A stretch of DNA of 64,000 bases, from positions 248,001-312,000 of the forward strand of contig NZ_RKLT01000003.1 in assembly GCF_019599505.1 (NCBI RefSeq), written 5' to 3'. The notes under the pieces were generated by a model that was not told the DNA's origin, did not search any database, and worked only from the letters and a program-made list of their open reading frames with translations. The translations under genes were made by a program, and so were the position numbers. Each line of letters opens with the position of its first letter. Positions within the stretch are counted from its first letter, which is position 1. Origin of the DNA: Haloarcula nitratireducens. Its GTDB lineage: Archaea; Halobacteriota; Halobacteria; Halobacteriales; Haloarculaceae. Below are positions 55,943 through 63,896 of this stretch, piece after piece.

Positions 55943-57159
55943 TATTTGAATATCTGTTCGACGTCGGCGTCGGTCTCCTCGGCGCGCTCGACGTCTAAGT
56001 CATCGAGCGCCGCTCGCAGTTCCCTCTCGTTGGGGAGCGCGTGTATCTCGGCCTCGAACTCGATGTCGTCGGTCCGCATCTTCGAGTCGATGATGAACGC
56101 GTGTTCCTGATACTGACCGACCTGTGCCGCCAGCGGGTCCACGATGGCTCGTCCCATGTCGTGGACGAGGCGCGGCGGCGTGTGGTCTACCGAGGTCTGC
56201 AGGACGTTCGCCCACCCGTCGACGAACCCGCTGGTCATGATGTTTCCCAGTTCTTCGATCGCCATCTCGTGTTGCTCGGTGAATTCGTCGCGGTCCATCT
56301 CGACGGGCATCATCGCCTCGGCGACGGTCACCGCCGAGCGCTCGTCGAACAGCACCATCAGATAGCCGCTCGGCGTTCCGGTGAACTCGACGACCGTACC
56401 CACGTAGGTATCGGTTCCGATCTGGCGCGGAACGTCCTCGATAGGGGCGAAACTGAGCTGTGTCACCTCCGCCTCGGTCGGGATTCCGGTCATCATCTCG
56501 ACGTTGTCCGCGGCCTGCCGGGTGCCGCTGGTGGTCATCTCGTTGAAGGTCTGGAGCTTGTCGATGGGGATGGCGTCGCCGTCGGTGTCGGCGTGCCGCA
56601 TCATCGCGTCCGCGAGCGAGTCGTACTCGGGGAGCATGTAGATGTAGAAGTTCACCGACTCGCCCACCCACTCGATCTCCGATTTGAAGACGAACACCTG
56701 CGAGTACTCCTCGGACTCGGGTGCCTCGGGCAATACGTCCGCGCCCGTCTTCTCGATGTACGTGGGTGGCGAGTGATCGATAGTCGAATCGAGGTAGTCG
56801 GCCCACCCGTCGATGAAGCCGCTCATCATGATGTTGCCGATCTCGGTGACGCCGCTCTTTGCCATCGCCGGGTCGTCGCTGCTGCCGGGCAGCAGCGCGT
56901 CGGCGATGGTGTCGGCCGACTCGCTGTCGAACACCAGCACCGTCTCGCCCTCCAGCACCCCGTCGAAACCGAACTGGACGCCCACGAACTCCTGGCCGGT
57001 GAGTCCCTCACCGACGTCCTCGCGATCGAGCAACGTGATCTTCGTCACGTCGACGGCGGCGTCGATGCCCGTCATCTGGGTCAGCGACTGAGTCGCCTGT
57101 TCGGCTCCCTCGTGTGCGAGTTGGTTGAACGTGCCGAGCGACTGGATGTCGACGTTTAT
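55942..57159 (-). CDS. cheC: Tandem CheC-domain protein; no standard start codon for its first domain
   Basis: The frame downstream of the cheY stop encodes two CheC repeats. Repeat 1 begins VDIQSLGTFNQLAHEG and repeat 2, near residue 198 of the 405-residue frame, begins PIDKLQTFNEMTTSG. Each is followed by an ...MTGI strand. The first in-frame ATG (57075) would delete the whole first helix of repeat 1. Between the cheY TAG (57160-57162) and that ATG there are 28 codons, with no ATG, GTG or TTG; the first is ATA (57157-57159) where homologues have Met. Options are ATA initiation, stop-codon readthrough, or a mutated or misread base. CheC removes phosphate from CheY-P and binds CheD. Confidence 0.7.
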   Translation of the reverse strand: MNVDIQSLGTFNQLAHEGAEQATQSLTQMTGIDAAVDVTKITLLDREDVGEGLTGQEFVGVQFGFDGVLEGETVLVFDSESADTIADALLPGSSDDPAMAKSGVTEIGNIMMSGFIDGWADYLDSTIDHSPPTYIEKTGADVLPEAPESEEYSQVFVFKSEIEWVGESVNFYIYMLPEYDSLADAMMRHADTDGDAIPIDKLQTFNEMTTSGTRQAADNVEMMTGIPTEAEVTQLSFAPIEDVPRQIGTDTYVGTVVEFTGTPSGYLMVLFDERSAVTVAEAMMPVEMDRDEFTEQHEMAIEELGNIMTSGFVDGWANVLQTSVDHTPPRLVHDMGRAIVDPLAAQVGQYQEHAFIIDSKMRTDDIEFEAEIHALPNERELRAALDDLDVERAEETDADVEQIFK

Positions 57160-57519
57160 CTATGACGGGACGACGTCCTGGATAGCCTCGATGACGCTCG
57201 GCTTCTGGAACGGTTTGGTGATGTAGCCATCGGCACCGGCCTTGACGGCTTCCTTCATCTTCTCCTCCTGGCCGACGCTGGTACACATGATGACGTTGGC
57301 TTCGGGGTTCGAGGTCTTTATCTCGTCTGTCGCCTCGATGCCGTCGCGGATGGGCATCACGATGTCCATCATCACGAGGTCCGGCGACTGCTCTTTGTAC
57401 ACCTCGACGGCCTCCACCCCGTTCTCGACTTCGCCCACTATCGTGTGGTCCTCTTCGAGAATCTCCCGGAGGAGGTTCCGCATGAACTCCGAATCGTCGG
57501 CAATCAGTACGTCTGGCAT
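57160..57519 (-). CDS. cheY: Chemotaxis response regulator CheY
   Basis: A 119-residue single receiver domain. Phosphoacceptor Asp52 lies in LVMMDIVMP, the acidic pocket is ADDSEFMRNLL (Asp8, Asp9), and the switch Thr and Lys are in VIMCTSVGQEE and GYITKPFQKP. Phospho-CheY signals to the archaellum motor through CheF and ArlCDE. The TAG stop is followed without a gap by the cheC frame. Confidence 0.94.
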   Translation of the reverse strand: MPDVLIADDSEFMRNLLREILEEDHTIVGEVENGVEAVEVYKEQSPDLVMMDIVMPIRDGIEATDEIKTSNPEANVIMCTSVGQEEKMKEAVKAGADGYITKPFQKPSVIEAIQDVVPS

Positions 57520-57550
57520 GACCTATCGGAACGAAGTACCTCGATTAGCT

Positions 57551-57557
57551 AAATAAA
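57551..57557 (-). promoter_or_regulatory. TATA-like box of the cheY-cheC-cheD operon
   Basis: Minus-strand TTTATTT, about 32-38 nt upstream of the cheY ATG at 57519, implying a short leader. Confidence 0.4.
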
Positions 57558-57626
57558 GGTGTCCCGTAAATTATCGCCTGTGATACCGACGTAGGACGGC
57601 GATACGGGCCGATTGTCGCCAGTCGT

Positions 57627-59596
57627 TTAGAGCGATGGTAACGGTGCCGTGACCACGCGAACCACGTCGAACGCGTGGGTGCCGTACTCGAAGTACACCA
57701 GCCCCGAGAGCAGTAGGTAGGCCGTGGCGAACGCCGCCGAGAGCGCCAGACCGACCGCGACCGCACGTGGCGAGATGCGGTCGGGGGCGACCGTCCGGCC
57801 GAGAACGGTTCCGGCACAGACGGTTGCGGCCCCGAGGTTCCACAGCGCGTGGTACTGCACCGCTTCCCCGAGTGCTAAGTCGAGGCCGGCGATACCCGCG
57901 AGAACGACGACGAGCGCGAACGCAAGCCCCGCGGCGTAGGACCGAGCGAGCGTCCCCGTCGCCTCGGTAACCGCCCCCCGAACTGCGGGAACGCGACAGA
58001 CGCCGTAGAGCGCGAGGGGGACGACCGGGTGGATATATCTGACCGTGAGCATACTGTAGAGGGGCAGTCGCGGGAGGTAGACGACGGTCAACACGGCGGT
58101 CAGCGCTACCACGAGCAGGTCGGTCTGCCGTCGCGCCGAGAGCCGGCGGAGGTGGATCTCTCGAAGGAACTCCCATCCGTCTCGGCGCAGTCGCCGCCCC
58201 GCGAGGACCGGGAGCGTCAGCAACGCGCCCAGTATCGGCGTCGCTTCGAGCAACGAGAGTTCTATCACCTCGTAGCCGTTGAGGTCGTAGCGCACCCCCT
58301 CGACGTGGCCGCTCCGGACGAAGATATCGACGAGTCTGCCGGGGTCACCGAGGACGCCGATACCCCCGACGACGGCACCGCCGACGAATCGCCAGGCCGG
58401 TTCGGCGGCCTCCCGGACCGTATCGAGTATCGGCACGTCGGATCCGTCGTCAGCGGTACCGCCGCCACCCTCGCCGCTACCTCCGCCCTCGCTGCCCCCG
58501 CCTGCACTACCTCCTTCGCCCGTACTTCCGTCGCCATCGCTCGTACCGTCACCGGCATCTCCGCCCGAGCCGCCCGACGGAACGAACTCCACGCCACCGT
58601 CCTCGGCGTCCGCTAAGAGTCTCGGTGGCTTCGCGGGATTGCCGGAGATGGCGTAGTTCGTCGCCAGCATCGGCGTCGTCGCCAGTAAGAGCGCGAAGCC
58701 GACGACCAGCAGGTCTCTCGCACCGTTCGAGCGAGCGGTCAGGAGGTCCACGACGCCGAGTGCCCCCACGAGGAAGAACGCCTCGAAGGCGTGGACCCAC
58801 GTGACGAGACCAGCCAGCGCGTACGCACCTGCTCTGGCTCGCATCGCCGCCCGCCCCTCAGCCCGCCGGCTCACCGCGAACGCGTAGACGGGATCGTCAG
58901 GCAGGCGACGACCGTATGCCGCTTCGGGATCGTCGCCCAGAACCCGACGGGCGTCGCGACGCCGAGGGCGACGCCGGCGGCCAGACCGACCCGCTGGTCG
59001 TGCAGGGTACCCAGGAGCCGATAGCAGACGAGACACGCCGTCGCGGCCGCGACCATCGTCGACAGTTGGAGGGCCGCGAGCGCCAGTCGGTCCCGCGAAA
59101 AGTCCGTCGCCGTCAGCACGCTGCCGGCGAACAACAGCGCGACGACGACGCTGCCGACAATTCGCGTTCGCTCGCGGTCGAACCCGTCGAGCCGACTCGC
59201 CTGGGCGACGAACGCGAGACCGAGTCCCGCCCAGAGCGACGCGAGCAACAGGCGCGGAGCCACAATCACGCTGAGTCCCTCCAGCGCCCAGACCAGCGGC
59301 ACCGCGAGCGCGAGTTGGCCGTAGTTGCGCCCGTACAGCCGTCCACCGTACTGATGGAGACCGGGCTGGGACCCGAGCGTTATCGAATATCGCAGTTCGG
59401 TGACGTGGAGGTGCCCGTCGGCGAGCGCGACCAGCGCGTTGGCCACCGCGTACGTGTCCTGGATGAAGATGCCGACCCGCCACGTCAGTCCGAACCAGCA
59501 GAGCACGCCGAGCCACAGCAGGAGGCCGGGTCGGTCGCCGAACACCCGCCACAGCAGTCGCCGCGCGCGTCGCCGTCCGCCCCACGCTTCGGTCAC
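57627..59596 (-). pseudogene. Membrane glycosyltransferase (GT39-like), broken by a one-base deletion
   Basis: The N-terminal part (59596 to about 58890) encodes a polytopic protein, including ELRYSITLGSQPGLHQYGGR and a lumenal loop. It is open until an early TGA at 58871. The rest continues in the other frame, from VYAFAVSRRAEGRA to APLPSL at 57627. Joining them restores WATIPKRHTVVACLTIP-VYAFAVSRR, a natural sequence. The fault is one missing base within about 58889-58892. The intact protein would have ~656 residues with about a dozen helices and a Gly/Ser-rich external insert (~58445-58600). Could be inactivated in this strain or a sequencing error. It lies between archaellin and cheY, so archaellin glycosylation is a plausible role. 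Confidence 0.75.
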
Positions 59597-60069
59597 GTCG
59601 CCACCTCCATGGTCACGTTCTCGCGGTAGACGGTTCGATCGGTGGTGAAACTCTGGACGCGGACGGCCAGCGTACCGGTGTAAGACGATCCATCGGCCGT
59701 CCCCCGCGCCATCCCCCGGTCGTCCGGTGCGAGTCGATGCGTCCCCGGCTTCGTCACGACGGTCGTCTCGGTCAGTTCGACGTCGAGCGCCGGCACGGAG
59801 ACGCGATAGACCAGTCGCGGTCGGTCCGTGACCGACGCGACCGCGACCGTCGCTGTCGGCACGCGAAGGTAGGAGACGCCGGTGCCGAAGCGGCCGTCGG
59901 TGACGCGAATCGCTCCTGTATCGACCGCTACCGACTCGACGGTCGCCGTCCCGTCACCGAACTCGGTGACTCGCTGCTCGGTCACGTCCACCCCCGTCAG
60001 CGGCCCCGTCGCCACCGAAACGACCACGACGAAGAGGGCAACGCCGGTCAGCAGATACCGTCGGGTCAT
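59593..60069 (-). CDS. Secreted or membrane-anchored protein, function unknown
   Basis: A 158-residue protein. Basic MTRRYLL then a hydrophobic segment (about residues 6-26) form a signal anchor. The remainder is a beta-rich exported domain (TVESVAVDTGAIRVTD, GTGVSYLRV, TGTLAVRVQSF). I do not recognise it. Its stop overlaps the start of the glycosyltransferase frame by 4 nt (ATGA), so the two were co-translated. Confidence 0.7.
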   Translation of the reverse strand: MTRRYLLTGVALFVVVVSVATGPLTGVDVTEQRVTEFGDGTATVESVAVDTGAIRVTDGRFGTGVSYLRVPTATVAVASVTDRPRLVYRVSVPALDVELTETTVVTKPGTHRLAPDDRGMARGTADGSSYTGTLAVRVQSFTTDRTVYRENVTMEVAT

Positions 60070-60115
60070 CGCCTGCACTACCAAGGCGGGCGACCGATCT
60101 TAAAACCCTCGTCGG

Positions 60116-60682
60116 TCAGAACTCCGCGCCGTCCCGCGCTTCGACCGCTTCGAGGAGGTCGGCGACGGTGTCGTCCGGCGAGACGCCGGTCGACTTGACG
60201 GCCTCCCTGAAACTGGCCGGCGGGTACTTCACGGGGACGTTCGACTCCGAGAGGAGAATCCCGAGTACGTCTTCGACGTCCGTCGAGCCGTCCATCCGGC
60301 GACCGTACCATAGCATGAAACTCTCGAAGACGGTGACGATGTCGTTCGAGACGAGCTGTTGCTGATCCACCTCGCCGTCGAACTTCGCGGTCACGTCGAA
60401 CCCGTAGCGGGTGTTGGAATCGGCCAGCTGTTCGGCGAGCCAGTCGTGGACGTTCGCGTCCGAGAACTCCGGCGTCGCCGGCTCGGGTTCGGGTTCCGGG
60501 TCCGGTTCCGGCGTCGGTTCCGCCGAGGCGGGGAGACTGCCCTCGTCGGTTCGCACGTCCGAGGAGACGACGTAGCGGCCCTCGTCAATCTCGGTGACGT
60601 GTTCGTCCTCGGCGATATCCAGCTCTTCGGGGGAGAGTATCTTCCCATCTTCCGGCTTCGGTTCGTCTGGCCCCCGCGACAT
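60116..60682 (-). CDS. Acidic PEPEP-repeat protein of the archaellin region (DUF7500-like)
   Basis: A 188-residue protein. The N-terminal ~65 residues are acidic (ILSPEELDIAEDEHVTEID, RYVVSSDVRTDEG) and lead into a Pro/Glu run (TPEPDPEPEPEP). The C-terminal ~110 residues form a helical globular domain (VHDWLAEQLADSNTRYGFD, FESFMLWYGRRM). The family name is tentative. The acidic repeats resemble those of the ArlCDE-like protein. It lies 76 bp downstream of archaellin on the same strand. Confidence 0.65.
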   Translation of the reverse strand: MSRGPDEPKPEDGKILSPEELDIAEDEHVTEIDEGRYVVSSDVRTDEGSLPASAEPTPEPDPEPEPEPATPEFSDANVHDWLAEQLADSNTRYGFDVTAKFDGEVDQQQLVSNDIVTVFESFMLWYGRRMDGSTDVEDVLGILLSESNVPVKYPPASFREAVKSTGVSPDDTVADLLEAVEARDGAEF

Positions 60683-60758
60683 ATCGGATACTGTATGTGG
60701 AAGTGTATAATTCCGTCGCTGGTCGGGATGCTATCGAAGAGAGAAAGATTGCGCCGAT

Positions 60759-61385
60759 TTAGAGAGTGACCGCGGAGTTGCCCGAGAGCGTCTCGGGGAC
60801 CACGAGTCGGACAGTGGTGGTACCACCGGACTGGGTGTTCAGTTGGATGGTTGCCGTGTCGCCTTCTTTCAGACCATTACTTCCTATGATCTCAGAATCG
60901 TCTACCTGAATAGTGATCTTTGCACGATCTGCAGGATCGTTGATAACGGCGCTTCCTGTACTGGTTAGCGAGGTGTCGCTATCAGGAGCGTCCTGAACGG
61001 ATTTTACCCCGAATTTCTTACCGCTAGGGGAATCAGAGTCCGAGTATATCAAGTCGTAGGACCCACTCGAATGGACCATCTGTGCGATGGTACTGCTGAG
61101 ATCAATGTTACCTGCCCCAGGAGCTTTCTTAACTGTGAGTTCAACACTAGTGACCGAGCCGGAACTTTGGTCAACGTTCCCGACTGTATTAACCACTTCC
61201 AACCGATTAGTGATTTGATCGCTGCTCTGTTGTCCGGTCTCTTCTGCACTCGACTGCAGGAATCCTGCCGTGTTGATGAGGACGCCCGCGGCGATGGCGG
61301 CGACCAGCACCATCGCGATGAACACGATGAGGGTGCCGATCCCGACCTGCCCGCGGTCGTCGTCGTTTCGTAGTTTGTCGAACAT
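60759..61385 (-). CDS. arlB: Archaellin (archaellum filament protein)
   Basis: A 208-residue archaellin. A short basic/acidic leader ends in DDDRG, after which the PibD/ArlK signal peptidase would cut. The mature protein starts [26 protein letters not shown], the class III signal and helical filament core. The remainder is a beta-rich outer domain with Ser/Asp/Gly. The outer-domain part uses far more A/T-ending codons than the neighbours. Only one archaellin gene is in the window. The gene number (B or A type) is uncertain. Confidence 0.92.
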   Translation of the reverse strand: MFDKLRNDDDRGQVGIGTLIVFIAMVLVAAIAAGVLINTAGFLQSSAEETGQQSSDQITNRLEVVNTVGNVDQSSGSVTSVELTVKKAPGAGNIDLSSTIAQMVHSSGSYDLIYSDSDSPSGKKFGVKSVQDAPDSDTSLTSTGSAVINDPADRAKITIQVDDSEIIGSNGLKEGDTATIQLNTQSGGTTTVRLVVPETLSGNSAVTL

Positions 61386-61395
61386 GGGTTATGTC

Positions 61396-61426
61396 AGGTC
61401 TGTCTGACCTACCAGAACCATATTTG
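61396..61426. promoter_or_regulatory. Archaellin promoter region with AGGTC-(5)-GACCT palindrome
   Basis: The inverted repeat AGGTC (61396-61400) / GACCT (61406-61410) lies 11-25 nt upstream of the archaellin ATG. A TATA-like ATATGG/AACAAATATGG element (about 61419-61429, minus strand) is just beyond it. A repressor or activator at the palindrome would control initiation. Confidence 0.4.
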
Positions 61427-61743
61427 TTACCTGTAATAATACCTCTCCCCGAAATATCTATCCTGATAACGAGCATTCCAGAGCATCTGTACGCCATACG
61501 TCTGATTTTATCCCTGCTATCTCGTCTCCGCTTGCGGCGTCACAGTTCGTCGATTCCGACGGCTGATACTGTTCGTATACGATAGATCGACACGTGTGAT
61601 TTCCACCCTCTCGGAGGACCGGCTCGAACTCGCGCTTTCGGAGCGCTGTGACTGCGGGCGCACGCGAGAAAGCACGGTTCGAATCGAGTAGGAACAGACA
61701 GAGTATCGGTCGGTTATCGCACTGGCTCCCGTCGCAGTCGCCT
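61427..61743. other. Intergenic region between archaellin and the DUF7521-like gene
   Basis: About 320 bp with alternating AT-rich and GC-rich parts and a CTGATAA element at 61463-61469. No frame with haloarchaeal composition; the short basic frames seen look spurious. No tRNA-like fold was seen. Confidence 0.4.
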
Positions 61744-62019
61744 TCAGTCGTAGGTGACGAGGCTGTACATCACGAACAGGTAGCCGAAGGTCGTCAGGCC
61801 GCTGTTGACGAGCAGGAGTGACTTCACGCCCTCGAAGTCGTTGATAAACGCACTGATCATGGTCGCTGCCGCCCCGGCGACGGCCAGCGAGAACCCGAGC
61901 GAGAGATGGAGCATCGCTTTTCGGGACGTCTGGACGTACGCCCGCATCGCCATCCCGACCATGGTGAGCCCGGCGACGACGAATACCAGCGTCGAGATGG
62001 CATAGAGGAGTTCTATCAT
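61744..62019 (-). CDS. DUF7521-like three-helix membrane protein (second copy)
   Basis: A 91-residue protein with three hydrophobic segments (about residues 3-24, 36-58 and 68-90) and a basic loop (AYVQTSRKAML) after helix 1. It has the same layout as the protein at 5561-5860. It follows the winged-helix gene at 62104-62442 after an 84-bp gap. ATG at 62019 was chosen; a GTG two codons upstream is an alternative. Position between cheW/ATPase and archaellin suggests a sensory input to motility, by inference. Confidence 0.72.
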   Translation of the reverse strand: MIELLYAISTLVFVVAGLTMVGMAMRAYVQTSRKAMLHLSLGFSLAVAGAAATMISAFINDFEGVKSLLLVNSGLTTFGYLFVMYSLVTYD

Positions 62020-62077
62020 CGGCACTGCCTACGGCTATGCGGAACCCTGTAATAAATCCACTTGCGAAAATATCTTC

Positions 62078-62090
62078 ACTGATAATCAGT
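62078..62090. promoter_or_regulatory. 13-bp palindrome in the gap between winged-helix and DUF7521-like genes
   Basis: ACTGATAATCAGT is a perfect odd-centred palindrome. The CTGATAA core recurs at 61463-61469 and 55226-55232, both in motility-cluster intergenic regions. Possible binding site of the adjacent regulator. Confidence 0.35.
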
Positions 62091-62103
62091 CGCGTACGGA
62101 CTC

Positions 62104-62442
62104 TCAGCGGTCCGCAGAGAGCGTGCGCCACGCTTCGTCGAGTTTGTTGGTGACCTCGGAGCGTTCCTCTACGTGAACGGTCAGTTCGTCGTCGAAGTCG
62201 ACGCGGACCTCGTCGACGTTCCGGCGGTACACCTTGATGCGTCGCCGGTCGTCCGAGAGGATGTTGTCGTGGAGTTCGAGCAGATCGTGTTCGGTCAACT
62301 CGTCGATGCGTCGGTAACAAGTAGCGATGGGGATCCCGAGCTGATCGCTCAGTTCTTGAGCCGACGCCGGTTCGTCGGTCGCGTCGAGGATCTCGGCGCT
62401 GTATTTGTTCCCCAGCGTCTGGAGAAGATCCGCTGAAGCCAT
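62104..62442 (-). CDS. ArsR-like winged-helix regulator (second of two paralogous copies)
   Basis: A 112-residue protein with GNKYSAEILDATDEPASAQ, then ELSDQLGIPIATCYRRI and a wing containing RRIKVYRRN. It is paralogous to the protein at 5159-5536, with the same YRRI helix and KVY wing and a similar length. It precedes a DUF7521-like membrane gene, as the other copy does. Located next to archaellin, it is a candidate regulator of motility genes. Start MASADLLQTLG; AT-rich upstream sequence. Confidence 0.8.
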   Translation of the reverse strand: MASADLLQTLGNKYSAEILDATDEPASAQELSDQLGIPIATCYRRIDELTEHDLLELHDNILSDDRRRIKVYRRNVDEVRVDFDDELTVHVEERSEVTNKLDEAWRTLSADR

Positions 62443-62607
62443 CGTTATCAAATCATATATTGTAACTACAATAAAACTATCGCCAGTGATAGCGGGTGAG
62501 TTCAGCCGGGGTACGAATCGACAGGAAGCGAGCATCCCGGTCGTCTCGGGCGCACTATCCATCGTTTTCTTCGACAATAACGGGATTAGGAGCGGCGTAA
62601 ACCGACC

Positions 62608-63333
62608 TTACAGCGGCGAGTCCTCGTCGCTCATCATCGAGAAAGCGCTGGCGTTCTGATGGACCTTCAGCCCGCCCCAGTCGATCTCCATCGGATAGAT
62701 GTCCGTCTCGATGTTCTGCTTTCGCATCTTCGCCACCCAGACGTAGCGGTTGACGCCGGAGTCGGTCGGCGTCTGGATCAGGTAGATGTTCCCGTCCGTG
62801 AGGTAGTTTGCCAGGCCGATTTCGGTGTCTGGAAACACCGCGCCCTGCTCGTTGGTCAGCAGCGAAGTCAGGCCGTTCTCCCGGAGGATGTCGGTGAACT
62901 TGAGCAGGTAGGTGCGCTTTTCCCGTTCGTTCTCGAAGAACAGCTCGAACATCGCGAGCGAGTCGAGCACCAGTCGGTCGTACTCGTCGTCCTCTAAGTC
63001 GTCTAAGAGGATATCCAGCGAGGAGGAGAAGTCGTTCTCGCGGAGGAGCACCTGCTTGTCGTAGACCTGGATGTCGCCGTTTTCGACGAACTCGGCCCAC
63101 TTATCGAAGCCGAGGGACTCGGCGGCTTCCCGAAGGTCCGATTCGTTCTCCTCGAAAGTGAGGTAGATGCCCTTCTCGTCGAACATCTCGACGCCGTTGT
63201 AGATGTACTGGAGGCAGAGGATCGACTTTCCGGCACCGGGATTGCCGCTGATGAGCGTCGTTGAGTCTTTCACGATACCGCCGTTGAGGATGTCGTCGAG
63301 GCCGTCGATGCCCGTCTTCGTTAGCTCGATCAT
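62608..63333 (-). CDS. RAD55/KaiC-like ATPase in the motility cluster
   Basis: A 241-residue single RecA-like domain. Walker A is ISGNPGAGKSILC near residues 29-41, Walker B LVLDSLAMF near residue 125. Between them TFEENESDLREAAESLG follows the KaiC-like pattern. It resembles the ATPase at 12719-13405 and the KaiC group, but not ArlH closely. The start MIELTKTGIDGLDD is the family beginning. Same strand as cheW (83 bp upstream) and the winged-helix gene. Confidence 0.82.
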   Translation of the reverse strand: MIELTKTGIDGLDDILNGGIVKDSTTLISGNPGAGKSILCLQYIYNGVEMFDEKGIYLTFEENESDLREAAESLGFDKWAEFVENGDIQVYDKQVLLRENDFSSSLDILLDDLEDDEYDRLVLDSLAMFELFFENEREKRTYLLKFTDILRENGLTSLLTNEQGAVFPDTEIGLANYLTDGNIYLIQTPTDSGVNRYVWVAKMRKQNIETDIYPMEIDWGGLKVHQNASAFSMMSDEDSPL

Positions 63334-63416
63334 GATAGGAGTAGGTGCTGAGTTGTGTAACCGTGAGTCGTCTGTCTTCAAAAGTCTTGTTCACGAACGG
63401 GCGGAAAAGCGGGCGT

Positions 63417-63851
63417 TCAGGCTTCACTGTGGACGACTGCGGGGTCGACCCAGATGACGAACGACTCGTCGCGCTTGACGACGCCGTGGATAGACCCGGC
63501 GTCGTTGCCCGGCGATCCGTCGATCTGGTCGGGAGTTATCTGGACGACCTGGTCTACTTCGTCCACCAACCACCCGACGGCGCTCTGATTCTGTACGATG
63601 TCCGGGTCGAAGACGATGACGCGCTTGCCCGCACCGGCGTCGTCGAGCCCGAAGACGACCTTGGGATCGACGATAGACGTCGTCCGCCCCCGGAGGTCGA
63701 TGACCCCTTCGACGTAGCGGGGCGCGTTGGGGACCTGCGTCAGGTCGCCGACGTCGACGATCTCGGTGACGTAACCGATACTGACACAGTACGTTTCCGC
63801 ACCGAGAGCGAATTCGAGCACTTGACCGGTTGTGGCTGACTGAGCTGACAT
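63417..63851 (-). CDS. cheW: Chemotaxis coupling protein CheW
   Basis: A 144-residue protein. The SH3-like CheW fold is seen in VLEFALGAETYCVSIGYVTEIVD, YVEGVIDLRGRTTSIVDPK, KRVIVFDPD, and VGWLVDEVDQVVQI. CheW links taxis transducers to the kinase CheA, which is not in the window. Start at MSAQSATTG. First gene of the minus-strand motility island in the window. Confidence 0.92.
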   Translation of the reverse strand: MSAQSATTGQVLEFALGAETYCVSIGYVTEIVDVGDLTQVPNAPRYVEGVIDLRGRTTSIVDPKVVFGLDDAGAGKRVIVFDPDIVQNQSAVGWLVDEVDQVVQITPDQIDGSPGNDAGSIHGVVKRDESFVIWVDPAVVHSEA

Positions 63852-63888
63852 AGCTTCTGGAATACCAACTGCTACGATAGCAAGCGGG

Positions 63889-63896
63889 CATAAAAC
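63889..63896 (-). promoter_or_regulatory. TATA-like box of cheW
   Basis: Minus-strand TTTTATGC, about 38-45 nt upstream of the cheW ATG at 63851, which implies a short leader. Confidence 0.35.

Noticed and set aside
58871..58900. Programmed -1 frameshift in the glycosyltransferase
   Set aside because: No slippery heptamer or convincing downstream structure at 58889. A plain indel is simpler.
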